In this document: positions 34,144-44,056 of the stretch, in pieces
How positions within the stretch are numbered: the stretch's first letter is position 1
Layout of the letters: every line of letters begins with the position of its first letter
Source of the DNA: an uncultured Clostridia bacterium
GTDB taxonomy: Bacteria; Bacillota; Clostridia; Christensenellales; Borkfalkiaceae
NCBI GenBank assembly: GCA_944367535.1
Contig: CALVWQ010000002.1
Span: forward strand, 1 to 64,000
Direction: 5' to 3'
DNA: 64,000 nucleotides
Program-made: the position numbers and the translations under genes
The notes under the pieces: model-generated
What the model saw: only the letters and a program-made list of their open reading frames with translations
Databases searched by the model: none
What the model was told of the DNA's origin: nothing

Positions 34144-35919
34144 ATGAAAGGATACGACCCTAAATTTTTAGACGAACTGAAAAACAAATGCGATATTGCC
34201 GACACCGTCTCGCGTTATGTCAGACTCGAACAGCGCGGCGGAAGTTTTTGGGGCAAATGTCCGTTTCATCATGAAAAAACCGCATCTTTCTGCGTAAATC
34301 CCGCGGGACAGTTTTTCTATTGTTTCGGTTGCCATAAGAGCGGCGACGTCATAACTTTCGTGCGGGAGATGGAGTCGCTCGACTTTCATGACGCGGTAAG
34401 GCTTCTCGCCGAGCGCGCGCACATGAGCGTTCCCGACCTTCAATACGACGACGCGCAGATACGCGAGCAGAAAAAAAAGCGGGAAAGACTCGTTTCACTT
34501 CTTAAAGATGCCGCGAGGTTCTATGCCAAAAACCTTCGTTCGGGCAGGGCGGAAAAACACATAGAATATATTTTAAGGCGCAAAATAAGTACGGAGTACG
34601 TGGCACGGTTCGGCTTGGGTGCGTCGCTCGATTTCAACGGGCTTCCCGCATTTCTAGCCGAAAAGGGATATACCCGTTCGGAGATGGTCGATTCGGGCGC
34701 TGTTGGTGAAAAAGACGGCAGGCTTTACGATTCTTTGGGCGGTAGGCTGATTATACCCGTAATCGATCAATTTAACAATGTAATTGCTTTCTGCGGCAGA
34801 ATAATTGACGACAGAAAGGGCGTGGGAAAATACGTAAATACGCGCGAAACGCTCCTCTTTTCGAAAGGTAAGACTCTTTTTAATCTGAATAACCTCAAAA
34901 AACTCAAAAACGAGCGCGGTCTGAGCGACGTTATAATAGTGGAAGGGCACATGGACGTCGTATCTCTGACACAGGGCGGTTTTCCTAACGTCGTTGCGAG
35001 CATGGGAACGGCGCTTACGAAGGACCAGGCGCGCATACTTAAAAGATATACGGACAAGGTATTCATAAGTTACGACGGGGATTTTGCAGGGCAGAAAGCG
35101 GCGATACGCGGCCTCGAAATACTGAGCGAGGAAGGTCTGGACGTTAAAGTCGTGTCGCTGCCCGACGGAATGGACCCCGACGACGTCGTGAAAAAACTCG
35201 GCGAGGCGGGTTACAGGGATTGTCTTGCGGGGGCGATGCCGCTTATAGACTTTAAACTGACCATACTGAAAAAGACTTTCGACGTCGGCACTGCCGACGG
35301 GAAGCGCAAGTTTGTTTCCGCGGCTGTGGACGTCATACGGGAAAGTCCCTCTCCCGCCGAGCAGGAAGATCTTCTAAAATCGGTTAGGGATTATACGGGT
35401 TTCACTCTCGAAGCGCTTAAACGCGAGTTGTATAGCGCGGAGGAAAAGAAAACGGTCGCCGCGTCGCCGCCCGTGCACGAGGTGTCGCTGAACACGGGGG
35501 ACAAGACTTCGCTCGCTTCAAGATTTATTCTCTATGCATACCTTTTCGGAAAGAGTTATGCCGATAAAGATGACCTGGCGTCGCTCGAATTTCCGGCACC
35601 CGCGCATGCTTCTGTCAGAGATTATATTATGCGGGCGGAGGAGGACGGTAACCGCGTTAAGTTTACCGACCTTTACGACGTCTTCGGCGAAGAATACGGT
35701 GCGGAACTTTCCCTTCTCGCAGGTATGGAAACGGACGAGCGGCAGAGATATGGCGAAGAATATTACGCAGGGTGCGTAAAGACGTTGAAACTTGCTGAAA
35801 TAGAAAAAAAACTTGAAGCACTTTCGGCAGATTTCGCCGCGGAAAAGGATACTGCGGCAAGGCGCGGAATAGCGGAAAGTATGCAGAAGTTACTTGACGA
35901 AAAAAATAAACTAATATAG
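34144..35919 (+). CDS. dnaG: DNA primase
   Basis: A 591-residue primase of normal Firmicute length. The N-terminal CHC2 zinc ribbon uses C39, H42, C60 and C63. The catalytic Toprim region includes IIVEGHMDVVSLTQGGFPNVVASMGTAL (about 264-291) and the acidic YDGDFAGQKAA motif. The C-terminal part from about 430 is the DnaB-interacting helical bundle. It makes RNA primers at the replication fork. The ATG follows the dgt stop directly, and rpoD follows after 36 bp, the macromolecular-synthesis arrangement. Confidence 0.97.
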   Translation: MKGYDPKFLDELKNKCDIADTVSRYVRLEQRGGSFWGKCPFHHEKTASFCVNPAGQFFYCFGCHKSGDVITFVREMESLDFHDAVRLLAERAHMSVPDLQYDDAQIREQKKKRERLVSLLKDAARFYAKNLRSGRAEKHIEYILRRKISTEYVARFGLGASLDFNGLPAFLAEKGYTRSEMVDSGAVGEKDGRLYDSLGGRLIIPVIDQFNNVIAFCGRIIDDRKGVGKYVNTRETLLFSKGKTLFNLNNLKKLKNERGLSDVIIVEGHMDVVSLTQGGFPNVVASMGTALTKDQARILKRYTDKVFISYDGDFAGQKAAIRGLEILSEEGLDVKVVSLPDGMDPDDVVKKLGEAGYRDCLAGAMPLIDFKLTILKKTFDVGTADGKRKFVSAAVDVIRESPSPAEQEDLLKSVRDYTGFTLEALKRELYSAEEKKTVAASPPVHEVSLNTGDKTSLASRFILYAYLFGKSYADKDDLASLEFPAPAHASVRDYIMRAEEDGNRVKFTDLYDVFGEEYGAELSLLAGMETDERQRYGEEYYAGCVKTLKLAEIEKKLEALSADFAAEKDTAARRGIAESMQKLLDEKNKLI

Positions 35920-35955
35920 AAAAATACGTGCGGATATTCCGCAGGAGGAACTTTT

Positions 35956-37086
35956 ATGGATGAAAAACAACTGAACATCAACGATACGTATAAGGAAAAT
36001 ACGGCGGAAATGCAGGAAAGCGTTCCCGCTCCCGTAGTTCTCAGCGAATCGTTGAAAGTTCTGGTGGACGATATACTTCTCGAATACAAAAAAAGCGGCA
36101 GCATAACGACGGGACAGTTATTCGACAAACTCGACAAATTTCAGGCTACGCCCGTGGAACTTGAAGAAATATACAGGATTTTCGACCGCGAGGGCGTGCA
36201 GATTATAAACGAATACGAGCGCGATAAAGACCTTTACGACCAGTTGTTGCAGGAAATAAGCATGGACGACCCCGTAAAGATGTATCTTAAAGACATCGGC
36301 CGCGTACCGCTTTTGCAGCCCGACGAGGAGACCGAACTCGCCCGCAAGATGATGGACGGCGACGAGGCGGCAAAACAACTCCTTTCGGAAGCGAATTTAA
36401 GGCTTGTCGTATCCATAGCGAAGAGGTATATGGGTCGCGGAATGCAGTTTTTGGATCTCATTCAGGAAGGCAATCTCGGGCTGATGAAAGCTGTCGAGAA
36501 ATTCGATTATCAGAAAGGCTTTAAATTTTCCACTTACGCGACGTGGTGGATAAGACAGGCGATAACCCGTGCGATAGCCGACCAGGCAAGGACTATCCGT
36601 ATACCCGTGCATATGGTGGAAACCATAAACAAACTCATACGTGTTTCGAGAAAATTGTTGCAGGAGTTGGGCAGAGAACCCACGCCCGAAGAACTCGCCG
36701 TCGCCATGGAAATTTCGGAAGAGCGTGTGCGTGAGATACAGAAGATAGCGCAGGACCCCGTTTCGCTGGAAACGCCCATAGGCGAGGAAGAGGACAGTCA
36801 TCTTTCGGACTTCATAGAGGACGAGGGGAGCACAGCGCCCAACGACGCCGTTTCTTTCACTATGCTGAAAGAACAACTCCTCGGGGTTTTGGACACGCTT
36901 ACGCCGCGTGAAGAAAAGGTTTTAAGGCTCCGTTACGGGTTGGACGACGGCAGACCCAGAACGCTCGAAGAAGTGGGAAAAGAATTCAATGTTACGAGAG
37001 AACGTATAAGACAGATAGAGGCAAAGGCGCTCAGAAAACTGCGTCATCCCAGCCGCAGCAAACGCCTCAAAGATTTTATAGACTGA
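35956..37086 (+). CDS. rpoD: Housekeeping RNA polymerase sigma factor RpoD/SigA
   Basis: A 376-residue primary sigma factor. It has a short region 1.1, region 1.2-2.4 ([77 protein letters not shown]), region 3, and the region-4 helix-turn-helix ending [29 protein letters not shown]. These are the standard primary-sigma sequences that read TTGACA/TATAAT promoters, matching the promoters seen in this window. ATG 35956 has GCAGGAGG upstream. Confidence 0.98.
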   Translation: MDEKQLNINDTYKENTAEMQESVPAPVVLSESLKVLVDDILLEYKKSGSITTGQLFDKLDKFQATPVELEEIYRIFDREGVQIINEYERDKDLYDQLLQEISMDDPVKMYLKDIGRVPLLQPDEETELARKMMDGDEAAKQLLSEANLRLVVSIAKRYMGRGMQFLDLIQEGNLGLMKAVEKFDYQKGFKFSTYATWWIRQAITRAIADQARTIRIPVHMVETINKLIRVSRKLLQELGREPTPEELAVAMEISEERVREIQKIAQDPVSLETPIGEEEDSHLSDFIEDEGSTAPNDAVSFTMLKEQLLGVLDTLTPREEKVLRLRYGLDDGRPRTLEEVGKEFNVTRERIRQIEAKALRKLRHPSRSKRLKDFID

Positions 37087-37090
37087 CGAC

Positions 37091-37759
37091 ATGACATCGA
37101 GGCTTCTTGAAATTTATTCGCGTATTCCGTATTGCAGGGCGTTTGCGGACGTAGGTTGCGACCACGGCTATATCGCAAAGGCAATGCTTGAAGGCGGCAA
37201 GTGCGATAGGGCGGTCGTGTCGGACGTGAGCGCGAAATGCCTTATGAAAGCCGAGAAACTGCTTTACGGATATATATCGCAAGGCAAGGCAGTGTCCTGC
37301 GTTTCCGACGGGTTTTCTAATATACCGCCCGTAGACTGCGCGTTGATTGCGGGGATGGGCGGAGAGGAAATAGTCAAAATTCTGGATTCTGCGCCGTTTC
37401 TTCCCGAAAAACTCGTGCTGCAACCCATGAAAAACTGCGATAAGGTTAGGGTTTGCGCGGTAAGCAAAGGCTATAAAATCGTGTCGGACTATACATTTAT
37501 TGCCGACGGCGGGTTTTATGTGATAATAAGCCTTGAAAAGGGCGAAGATAGTTTATCGGAAGAGGAAAAGGAGTTCGGCAGGACAAACGTCGAACAGCGC
37601 CCCGAGGCTTTCGTGCTATGGGCGGCAAAAGAGGCGGAAAAGCAGAGGGGCTTTGCCTCGATTGCGGGATTGTCCGAAGGGCAAAGAAAAATTTTTTATT
37701 ATAAAGCGGAGAGGTTGGAAAGATATGTTGGAAACAGACGGACTGATGAAGATACTTGA
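37091..37759 (+). CDS. trmK: tRNA (adenine(22)-N(1))-methyltransferase TrmK
   Basis: A 222-residue SAM-dependent methyltransferase. The SAM-binding motif ADVGCDHGYIAKAML lies near residues 17-31; ALIAGMGGEEIVKIL and LVLQPMKN are typical of TrmK (YqfN). It methylates N1 of adenine 22 in some tRNAs. It starts 4 bp after rpoD and overlaps the start of the nif3-like gene by 35 bp, the same order as rpoD-yqfN-yqfO in Bacillus. Confidence 0.93.
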   Translation: MTSRLLEIYSRIPYCRAFADVGCDHGYIAKAMLEGGKCDRAVVSDVSAKCLMKAEKLLYGYISQGKAVSCVSDGFSNIPPVDCALIAGMGGEEIVKILDSAPFLPEKLVLQPMKNCDKVRVCAVSKGYKIVSDYTFIADGGFYVIISLEKGEDSLSEEEKEFGRTNVEQRPEAFVLWAAKEAEKQRGFASIAGLSEGQRKIFYYKAERLERYVGNRRTDEDT

Positions 37760-38519
37760 ATCGTTCGCGCCGCTGGAACTAAGCCGCAAATCGGTCGAAA
37801 ACGGCGATTACGACAACAGCGGCATAATTATCGGCGGCGACAGGGCGGTGAACAGGATTTTATTTTCGTTAGACCTCTCGGAGGCGGCGGTAAAGCGAGC
37901 GGCGGGGCTTAAATGCGATACGGTGGTAACCCATCATCCCGCCATATATCTGCCCGTAAAATCGCTCTCTCTTTCGGACGGGACGACCGCTCCCGTGCTC
38001 CGTGCGGCGAATGCGCGCATGAACGTCATATCCATGCACCTGAATCTCGACCTGGCGACAGAAGGGACGGACGCATGTCTTGCGGAAGCGCTCGGCGCAA
38101 AGGATTATAAAATTCTGGATTATATAGACGACAGGCACGGATACGGCAGGGAATTCACTGTCAGAAAGACGACTTTCGGCGAATTCGTCAGGCGTGCGAA
38201 AAAGGCTCTCTTTACGTCGAGGGTGTTGGCGTACGGAAAAAAGTCGGACGAGATAAATAAGTGCGCGTCTTTTGCGGGCGCGGGCTCCTCTCACGCTCTT
38301 AAGGCGGTCGCGGGCGGACAGACGGACGCGCAGGTTATAATCACTTCCGATATGCCGCATCATGCGCTGAGAGAACTTATCGAGGCGGGTAAAAAAGTGC
38401 TTTTAATAACGCATTACGCCGCGGAAAATTACGGGTTTGAAAAGTTTTATGAGATTGCGTCCGAGAAAATCGGAAGCAGGGCGCAGACTTATTATTTCCG
38501 CGATAAAAGATTTATGTAA
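37725..38519 (+). CDS. Nif3-like dinuclear metal center protein (YqfO family)
   Basis: A 264-residue DUF34/Nif3 protein. Metal ligands include the THHPAIY motif (near residue 70) and a later ITHYAAENYGFEKF segment; the GGGSG-like loop in the middle reads FAGAGSS. The long form in Bacillus has an inserted domain that is absent here. The family binds two metal ions and has been linked to GTP cyclohydrolase I regulation, but the function is not settled. Start ATG 37725 has GGAGAGG upstream and lies inside trmK; ATG 37746 is a possible alternative. Confidence 0.88.
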   Translation: MLETDGLMKILESFAPLELSRKSVENGDYDNSGIIIGGDRAVNRILFSLDLSEAAVKRAAGLKCDTVVTHHPAIYLPVKSLSLSDGTTAPVLRAANARMNVISMHLNLDLATEGTDACLAEALGAKDYKILDYIDDRHGYGREFTVRKTTFGEFVRRAKKALFTSRVLAYGKKSDEINKCASFAGAGSSHALKAVAGGQTDAQVIITSDMPHHALRELIEAGKKVLLITHYAAENYGFEKFYEIASEKIGSRAQTYYFRDKRFM

Positions 38520-38533
38520 AAAAGGAGACGACT

Positions 38534-39238
38534 ATGATTGAAGAATTATTGGCTTATCAGGCTGCGGACGCGGGGCTTAAAAAGATTGAGTCCGAACTTG
38601 CGGGGAGCGAGGACAGGAAAAAAGCGCTCGCCGCAAAAAAATATCTCGACGGAGTTGAGGAGAGCGTGAATAAACTCGACGCGAGGGCGGCGGGACTTGC
38701 CGCGGCTTATTCCATGCTCGAAGAAGAACAGGTCAAGCTTAAAGAACAGGAAAGCGAGTTCGTGCGCGCGGCGGGCAGCGTAGAGGACCGTACGGAAGCG
38801 GCATATCTTCTGAAAAAAATGGATGAACTCGCGGCTAAAATAAAAATCGTCGCAGGAAAAGCGGAAAAACTTTCGGAAGACATCGGTGCGGTCATGAAAG
38901 AGTATATGCGCATAAAGAACGAGACGAAAGCGGCGCAGGCGCAATATGCCGAAAACGGGAAAAAATACAACGAACTCAAAGCCTCTTTTAAAGACGAGCG
39001 CGACAAGGTCGAAAGCGAGCTTAAAAAACTCGCCGCGAAAGTCGACCCTGCTCTCATGGAAAGGTATTTGAAAAAACGAGCGGGAAAAATATATCCCGTT
39101 CTGTACGAGGTAAGGGGGAATTTTTGCGGCGCATGCAATATGGAACTTCCCATGTCGGAACTCGGTAAACTCAAAAACGGCGAAATAATAGAGTGCGACC
39201 AGTGCGGAAGATTGCTGTATCAGAAGCCTAAAAAGTAA
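38534..39238 (+). CDS. Coiled-coil protein with C4 zinc ribbon (DUF164/zf-RING_7)
   Basis: A 234-residue protein. Residues 1-175 are a long, highly charged helical hairpin of coiled-coil type rich in Lys, Glu and Ala. The C-terminus carries FCGACNMELPMSELGKLKNGEIIECDQCGRLLY, with two CxxC pairs forming a zinc ribbon. The family is widespread, often beside nif3-like genes as here, and may bind nucleic acid; its role is unknown. It is the last gene of the dgt-dnaG-rpoD operon and is followed by a very strong terminator. Confidence 0.9.
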   Translation: MIEELLAYQAADAGLKKIESELAGSEDRKKALAAKKYLDGVEESVNKLDARAAGLAAAYSMLEEEQVKLKEQESEFVRAAGSVEDRTEAAYLLKKMDELAAKIKIVAGKAEKLSEDIGAVMKEYMRIKNETKAAQAQYAENGKKYNELKASFKDERDKVESELKKLAAKVDPALMERYLKKRAGKIYPVLYEVRGNFCGACNMELPMSELGKLKNGEIIECDQCGRLLYQKPKK

Positions 39239-39314
39239 TTGAAGAAGTGATTTAAGAATTATTGTGCAGTACTGAAAGGTTTTTGATTTTCTCGGGTTTT
39301 CTTATATTTTTTTG

Positions 39315-39367
39315 ATACAAGCCTGCCCGACCTCCTGAAAGGTCGGGCAGGCTTGTATGATTTTTTT
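39315..39367 (+). terminator. Strong terminator closing the dgt-dnaG-rpoD operon
   Basis: A perfect 19-bp stem (39315-39333 with 39340-39358) with a 6-nt loop and GATTTTTTTG behind it. Confidence 0.92.
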
Positions 39368-39476
39368 GTCTGAAATTTATCTTCGACTATAAATTGTCTT
39401 AGTCGGATTTAAAGAGATATAAATTTATATTATGCTCTATTTAATTTAAAATATTTTAAAAAGTTGAGTAAATGCA

Positions 39477-39505
39477 TTGTAAAGGTGGCGTGTTTTTGGT
39501 ATAAT
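39477..39505 (+). promoter_or_regulatory. Sigma-A type promoter of ftsK
   Basis: TTGTAA (39477-39482) and TATAAT (39500-39505), 17-bp spacing, about 30 bp before the TTG start codon. The preceding 39370-39476 stretch is AT-rich without genes. Confidence 0.7.
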
Positions 39506-39534
39506 TTATAGGATATCATTTAAGAGGTGTTCTT

Positions 39535-42500
39535 TTGGGCGATATAAAGAGAGAGGGCAAGAATAAAAAACAGTCGGTATTCACTCGCGAAACTCTCGGC
39601 GTAGTGCTCGTTTTGTTCTGCACGCTGTGTATGGTGTGCCTTATTACGCGCGAAAAGGTTTTTTCGGTACCGGGTCAATATATAAACGCGTTTTTACTCG
39701 GCGTTTTCGGATATTTTGCATATTTGGTAGTGTGTGCGGGCATAGTCGGGGGAGTGCTACTCATAACCGACAAGAAAATAAAAATCGCGCCTAAAACCAA
39801 ACTGCTTGTAACGCTGGCGATAGTAATGCTCGCGATTTTCAGTCATCTTCTTTCGATGGGAAATGGGGGCGAGACCGGTTACGATTACGGCTCGTACCTT
39901 TCTCAATCTTATCTTAAAGGCGAGGGAGGAATCTCCACTGCTTCGGCGGGCGGCGTTATCGCGGGATTGGTTGCCTATCTTTTTTATTCGCTTATGACTC
40001 TCGTCGGTGCATGCGTCGTTACCGGCGCGCTGTTTGCGCTCTGCGTGTATTTTTTGGTCGCCGACGCGATAAAGTCGGAAAAATTCAAAAAACCCGCGGC
40101 TGTCGGCAAAATAAGAAGTTCTTATGTGCCCGAACAGGACAATATACTTCCCGACGGCATGACCTTGTCCGGAGAAAAAGAGTATCCCGTGCATGGCGTG
40201 GATTTTTCGGAAAGGCGTCCCGCGCAGAGACTTTTTGTGTCAAATCCCGACGATTTTAAGACAAAATCCAAGAAAGACCTTGCACGTTCGGCGGAAGAAG
40301 CTCCTATCAAACTGGGCTTCGGCAAAAACGGGCTGGGCGTCGTAGAATCGAAACCTTATACGGTCTCTCATGCAGACGATCTGCAAAAGAAAATAGAATA
40401 TATCAAGACGCCGGCCAAACTCGACTTTGACGGCAAGACAAATCCTTATTACGGAAATATACAGGTTTCGCAGCCGATAAAGAATGTTTCGTCCCAGTCA
40501 TCGCAGTCGGTTCAGCCCTCTCAGACGCTTCCGTCTCCTTCTACTCGCGAAGAAAAGAAACCCGAGGCAAAGGAAATACCTTTCTATGAGCACGACGGGA
40601 ACAGAATGATGAACGACGATGCCGTGAGCCGTTCGGTAAGATTCAGGGATAAATATGCGGGTTCGGAATTCGGGTCTCCGCGCACCGCACGCGAACCCTC
40701 GGAGACTTTCCGTCCGCTCGGTAATGCGGGTACGGGCGGTGAAACCGCACCCGAACAGCCGAACGATTCTTCTTTCCGCGCTTCCGTAAACGCAACCGAT
40801 TGCGCGGATTCCGCGGCGGGTAGGGGAGTGCGCGCCTCAGAAGCAAATAATTTTGACGGGGGAGAAAACCGTCGGACTTCTTCCCGTGAGAGCGCCAGGT
40901 CGTTCCTTACCGAGATTAACAGCGTCGACGAAGTGAAAAAAGAAAGCAAGTCCGAATTTTCGGACGGTGCCGCGGCGGACGACGATAAACCGCCTGTTTC
41001 TTCGATTTTCAGGGGCAGGGACGCGGGGCGTATTCTGTTCGGAGAAGACAAACAAGAAAAACAGGCTGACGTTTCGGCGGGCGTATCGCAGCCGACTCGT
41101 CCCGCGGCAGAGAGAGTTTTCGGTGCGGAAAGACGAATAAACGAACGTAAGGAATCTGCGGGTATGCCCGCGCGTTCCGACGAAATGTCCGAAAAAACCG
41201 AAAAGGCGGAAAAACCCGCTCCTCCCATCAACAGGGAATATTTCAGACCTCCTCTGGATTTACTCGAATCGTATGCGGTCCCCGTGGACGCACCGAAGGA
41301 AAATCATGAGGAGAGAATGGAGATAATAAAACAGACTCTCGAAGATTTCCATATCAACGCTCTTCCTCAAAGTTATGTTCAGGGTCCGTCTATCACGCGT
41401 TACGAAATCATGATGCCGCCCGGAATTTCCGTAAAGAAAGTTCTTAATTACGATGACGACCTCAGAATGCGCCTTGCATCAAGGGACGGAGTGCGTATAG
41501 AGGCGCCTATACCCGGCAAAAATCTTGTAGGCGTGGAGGTTGCAAATAAAAACAAAGTAACGGTAGGTATCCGCGAGGTGATAGAGGGTGCGGCGGGTAA
41601 GAAAAGCAAGCCGGGCTCCCTTATGTTCGCGATAGGAAAGGACCTCGTCGGTAACGCCATAACCGACAATCTGACAAAGGGACCGCATTATCTCGTCGCG
41701 GGAGCGACCGGCTCGGGAAAGAGCGTGTGCCTCAACGTCATGATAGTCAGTCTTATTATGCGTTACAGCCCCGAAGAGTTGCGACTTATACTCATCGACC
41801 CCAAGCGCGTAGGATTCAGAAACTACGAACACATACCCCATCTCATGATAGACGAAATCGTTACCGAGCCGCAGAAAGCGGTCGCCGTTTTGCAATGGGC
41901 TTATAACGAGATGGAAAAAAGATATGACGAATTTGCAAAGTGCGACGGACTGATAAGCGATATCGACGCATATAACGAACTTATCGCGAGCGATACGGTT
42001 CCTAAAATGCCGAGAATAGTCATCATCGTGGACGAGCTTGCCGACCTGATGGAAACCTGTAAAAAAGACATGGAAGCCAAAATCCGCGCTCTCGCGCAGA
42101 AGGCGCGTGCGGCGGGCGTGCATCTGGTACTCGCGACGCAGCGTCCTTCCGTCGATATAATAACGGGTACAATAAAGGCAAATCTTCCCTCCCGAATCGC
42201 GCTCAAAGTCATGAACTTCGCCGACTCGCAGACAATACTCTCCGAGGGCGGCGCGGAAAAACTGCTCGGAAACGGGGATATGCTTTATAAGAATTCCTCC
42301 ATGGCGGAACCCGAAAGATATCAGGGCGCATGGATAAGCGACAGGGAAATAAACAATGTCGTTAATTATATAATCGAACATAACCAGGCATACTTCGACG
42401 ATGATTTAAAAGAATTCCTCGATAAGTCAGTAAGACCCAGAGAGGAGGATACCGACGGCGAGTCGGGAACGGGCGGCGACGGCGACGAGTCGGAAGGCGT

Positions 42501-42729
42501 AAACGAATTTTTCCTGAAAGTGTTGTGGCTCGCGGTCAATTCGGGCACGGTTTCCATCTCGCAGTTGCAGCGGAGATTTCAGATAGGCTACGCACGTGCG
42601 GGCGGACTTGTAGACAAGATGGAAAGAATGGGCTTCGTGTCCGCCAACGAGGGAAGTAAGGCAAGGAGAGTTCTCCTTTCGAAAGAGGAGTTTGAAAACA
42701 GGTTCGGCGCAATGCCCGATTCGTATTGA
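39535..42729 (+). CDS. ftsK: DNA translocase FtsK/SpoIIIE
   Basis: A 1064-residue septal DNA pump. The N-terminus has four membrane helices (about 20-185). Residues 190-585 are a long disordered linker rich in Ser, Glu, Pro and Arg, about 300 residues longer than in Bacillus SpoIIIE. The motor domain has Walker A GATGSGKS (about 723-730), Walker B IVIIVDELADLM (about 828-839) and LATQRPSVDIITG. The C-terminal gamma winged helix (about 988-1060, QLQRRFQIGYARAGGLVDKMERMGF) reads polar KOPS/SRS sequences. It moves the chromosome into the forespore or daughter cell. Start codon TTG has AAGAGGTG upstream. Confidence 0.96.
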   Translation: MGDIKREGKNKKQSVFTRETLGVVLVLFCTLCMVCLITREKVFSVPGQYINAFLLGVFGYFAYLVVCAGIVGGVLLITDKKIKIAPKTKLLVTLAIVMLAIFSHLLSMGNGGETGYDYGSYLSQSYLKGEGGISTASAGGVIAGLVAYLFYSLMTLVGACVVTGALFALCVYFLVADAIKSEKFKKPAAVGKIRSSYVPEQDNILPDGMTLSGEKEYPVHGVDFSERRPAQRLFVSNPDDFKTKSKKDLARSAEEAPIKLGFGKNGLGVVESKPYTVSHADDLQKKIEYIKTPAKLDFDGKTNPYYGNIQVSQPIKNVSSQSSQSVQPSQTLPSPSTREEKKPEAKEIPFYEHDGNRMMNDDAVSRSVRFRDKYAGSEFGSPRTAREPSETFRPLGNAGTGGETAPEQPNDSSFRASVNATDCADSAAGRGVRASEANNFDGGENRRTSSRESARSFLTEINSVDEVKKESKSEFSDGAAADDDKPPVSSIFRGRDAGRILFGEDKQEKQADVSAGVSQPTRPAAERVFGAERRINERKESAGMPARSDEMSEKTEKAEKPAPPINREYFRPPLDLLESYAVPVDAPKENHEERMEIIKQTLEDFHINALPQSYVQGPSITRYEIMMPPGISVKKVLNYDDDLRMRLASRDGVRIEAPIPGKNLVGVEVANKNKVTVGIREVIEGAAGKKSKPGSLMFAIGKDLVGNAITDNLTKGPHYLVAGATGSGKSVCLNVMIVSLIMRYSPEELRLILIDPKRVGFRNYEHIPHLMIDEIVTEPQKAVAVLQWAYNEMEKRYDEFAKCDGLISDIDAYNELIASDTVPKMPRIVIIVDELADLMETCKKDMEAKIRALAQKARAAGVHLVLATQRPSVDIITGTIKANLPSRIALKVMNFADSQTILSEGGAEKLLGNGDMLYKNSSMAEPERYQGAWISDREINNVVNYIIEHNQAYFDDDLKEFLDKSVRPREEDTDGESGTGGDGDESEGVNEFFLKVLWLAVNSGTVSISQLQRRFQIGYARAGGLVDKMERMGFVSANEGSKARRVLLSKEEFENRFGAMPDSY

Positions 42730-42739
42730 GGACTTTTCC

Positions 42740-44056
42740 ATGGACGTAAAAAAGAAAGTTGGCGTCATCTCTCTCGGCTGCGATAAAAACCGCGTCGACA
42801 CGGAAAAAATGCTCGCGGTTCTCTCGCGCGAATTCGAGATAGTGAACGACATCGAAAAAGCACAGATAATAATTATAAATACCTGTGCGTTTTTAAAAAG
42901 CGCTAGAAAAGAGGCGATTGAGGAAATTCTCGCGGCGGCGGAATATAAGGAAAAAGGCAGTGCGGAAAAGATAATCGTTACGGGCTGTCTGCCGCAGAAA
43001 TACGTAGGCGAACTATTCGGTGAACTTATAGAGGCAGACGCTTTTCTCGGCGTATCCGATTACGATTCCATAAACCGTGTGATAGAGAGAACATATAAAG
43101 GAGAACGCGTGAACGCCGTGGGGTTTCCGCGCGGTGAATGCGGAAAAGAAAGAATCCTTACGACTTGCGGACACGCATTTCTCAAAATCGCGGACGGGTG
43201 TTCGAATCATTGTACATACTGCCTTATCCCGAAAATTCGCGGCGCTTTTCGTTCGGTGCCCATTGGCGACTTGCTCGAAGAAGCGGCTTCGCTCGGGAAC
43301 ATAAAAGAACTCGTGCTCGTCGCGCAGGATACGACAAAATACGGCTCCGACCTTTCGCCCCGCACAGACCTCGTTACGCTCGTGAGAAAATTGTCCGCGC
43401 TGAAAAATATTTCGGGAATAAGGCTGATGTATTGTTATCCCGAAGGCATAACGGACGAACTCATTCACGAGATGCAGGTAAATCCTAAAATGATCAGGTA
43501 CATAGATATCCCGTTTCAGCATGCGGACGACGGAGTGTTAAAGCGCATGAACCGAAAGGGCGGCGGCGAGGAATACCTGGCGCTTGTGGAAAAATTAAAA
43601 AGAGAAGTCCCGAATATAGCGATACGTTCCACTTTTATGACGGGGTTTCCGGGCGAGGATGAGGCGGCTTTTTCAAGGCTTGCTGATTTTCTCGGAAAAG
43701 CGAGGCTTTTTAATGCGGGATTTTTTAAGTACAGCAGGGAAAAAGATACTGCTTCCGACAGACTTGACGGACATCTTTCCGAAAAAATCAAGAATGCGCG
43801 GCTTAAAAAACTCTATTCCGTACAGCGGAAAATCGTGGCGGAGAATAATCGGAGGCTTGTGGGAAGAACGTTTAATGTGCTGGCGGAAGGTTTTGACGAG
43901 AGCGGTCCCGTTTATTACGGGAGAGCATATTTCAATGCCCCCGACGTGGACGGAAAAATCTTTTTCTTTTCCGATTCCGAAATAGAATACGGGGAGTATT
44001 ACAGAGTTAAAATCATAAAGGCGCAGGGCTATGACCTGTACGGAGAAAGAGAATGA
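42740..44056 (+). CDS. rimO: Ribosomal protein uS12 methylthiotransferase RimO
   Basis: A 438-residue radical SAM methylthiotransferase. The N-terminal UPF0004 domain holds SLGCDKNRVD, NTCAFLKSARKEA and a TGCLPQKY cysteine for one [4Fe-4S] cluster. The radical-SAM motif CSNHCTYC lies near 154-161. A C-terminal TRAM domain ends the protein. The SLGCDKNRVD sequence separates RimO from MiaB (which has GCQMN). It adds methylthio to the conserved Asp of ribosomal protein S12. ATG 42740 follows the ftsK stop by 10 bp; it overlaps pgsA by ATGA. Confidence 0.96.
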   Translation: MDVKKKVGVISLGCDKNRVDTEKMLAVLSREFEIVNDIEKAQIIIINTCAFLKSARKEAIEEILAAAEYKEKGSAEKIIVTGCLPQKYVGELFGELIEADAFLGVSDYDSINRVIERTYKGERVNAVGFPRGECGKERILTTCGHAFLKIADGCSNHCTYCLIPKIRGAFRSVPIGDLLEEAASLGNIKELVLVAQDTTKYGSDLSPRTDLVTLVRKLSALKNISGIRLMYCYPEGITDELIHEMQVNPKMIRYIDIPFQHADDGVLKRMNRKGGGEEYLALVEKLKREVPNIAIRSTFMTGFPGEDEAAFSRLADFLGKARLFNAGFFKYSREKDTASDRLDGHLSEKIKNARLKKLYSVQRKIVAENNRRLVGRTFNVLAEGFDESGPVYYGRAYFNAPDVDGKIFFFSDSEIEYGEYYRVKIIKAQGYDLYGERE

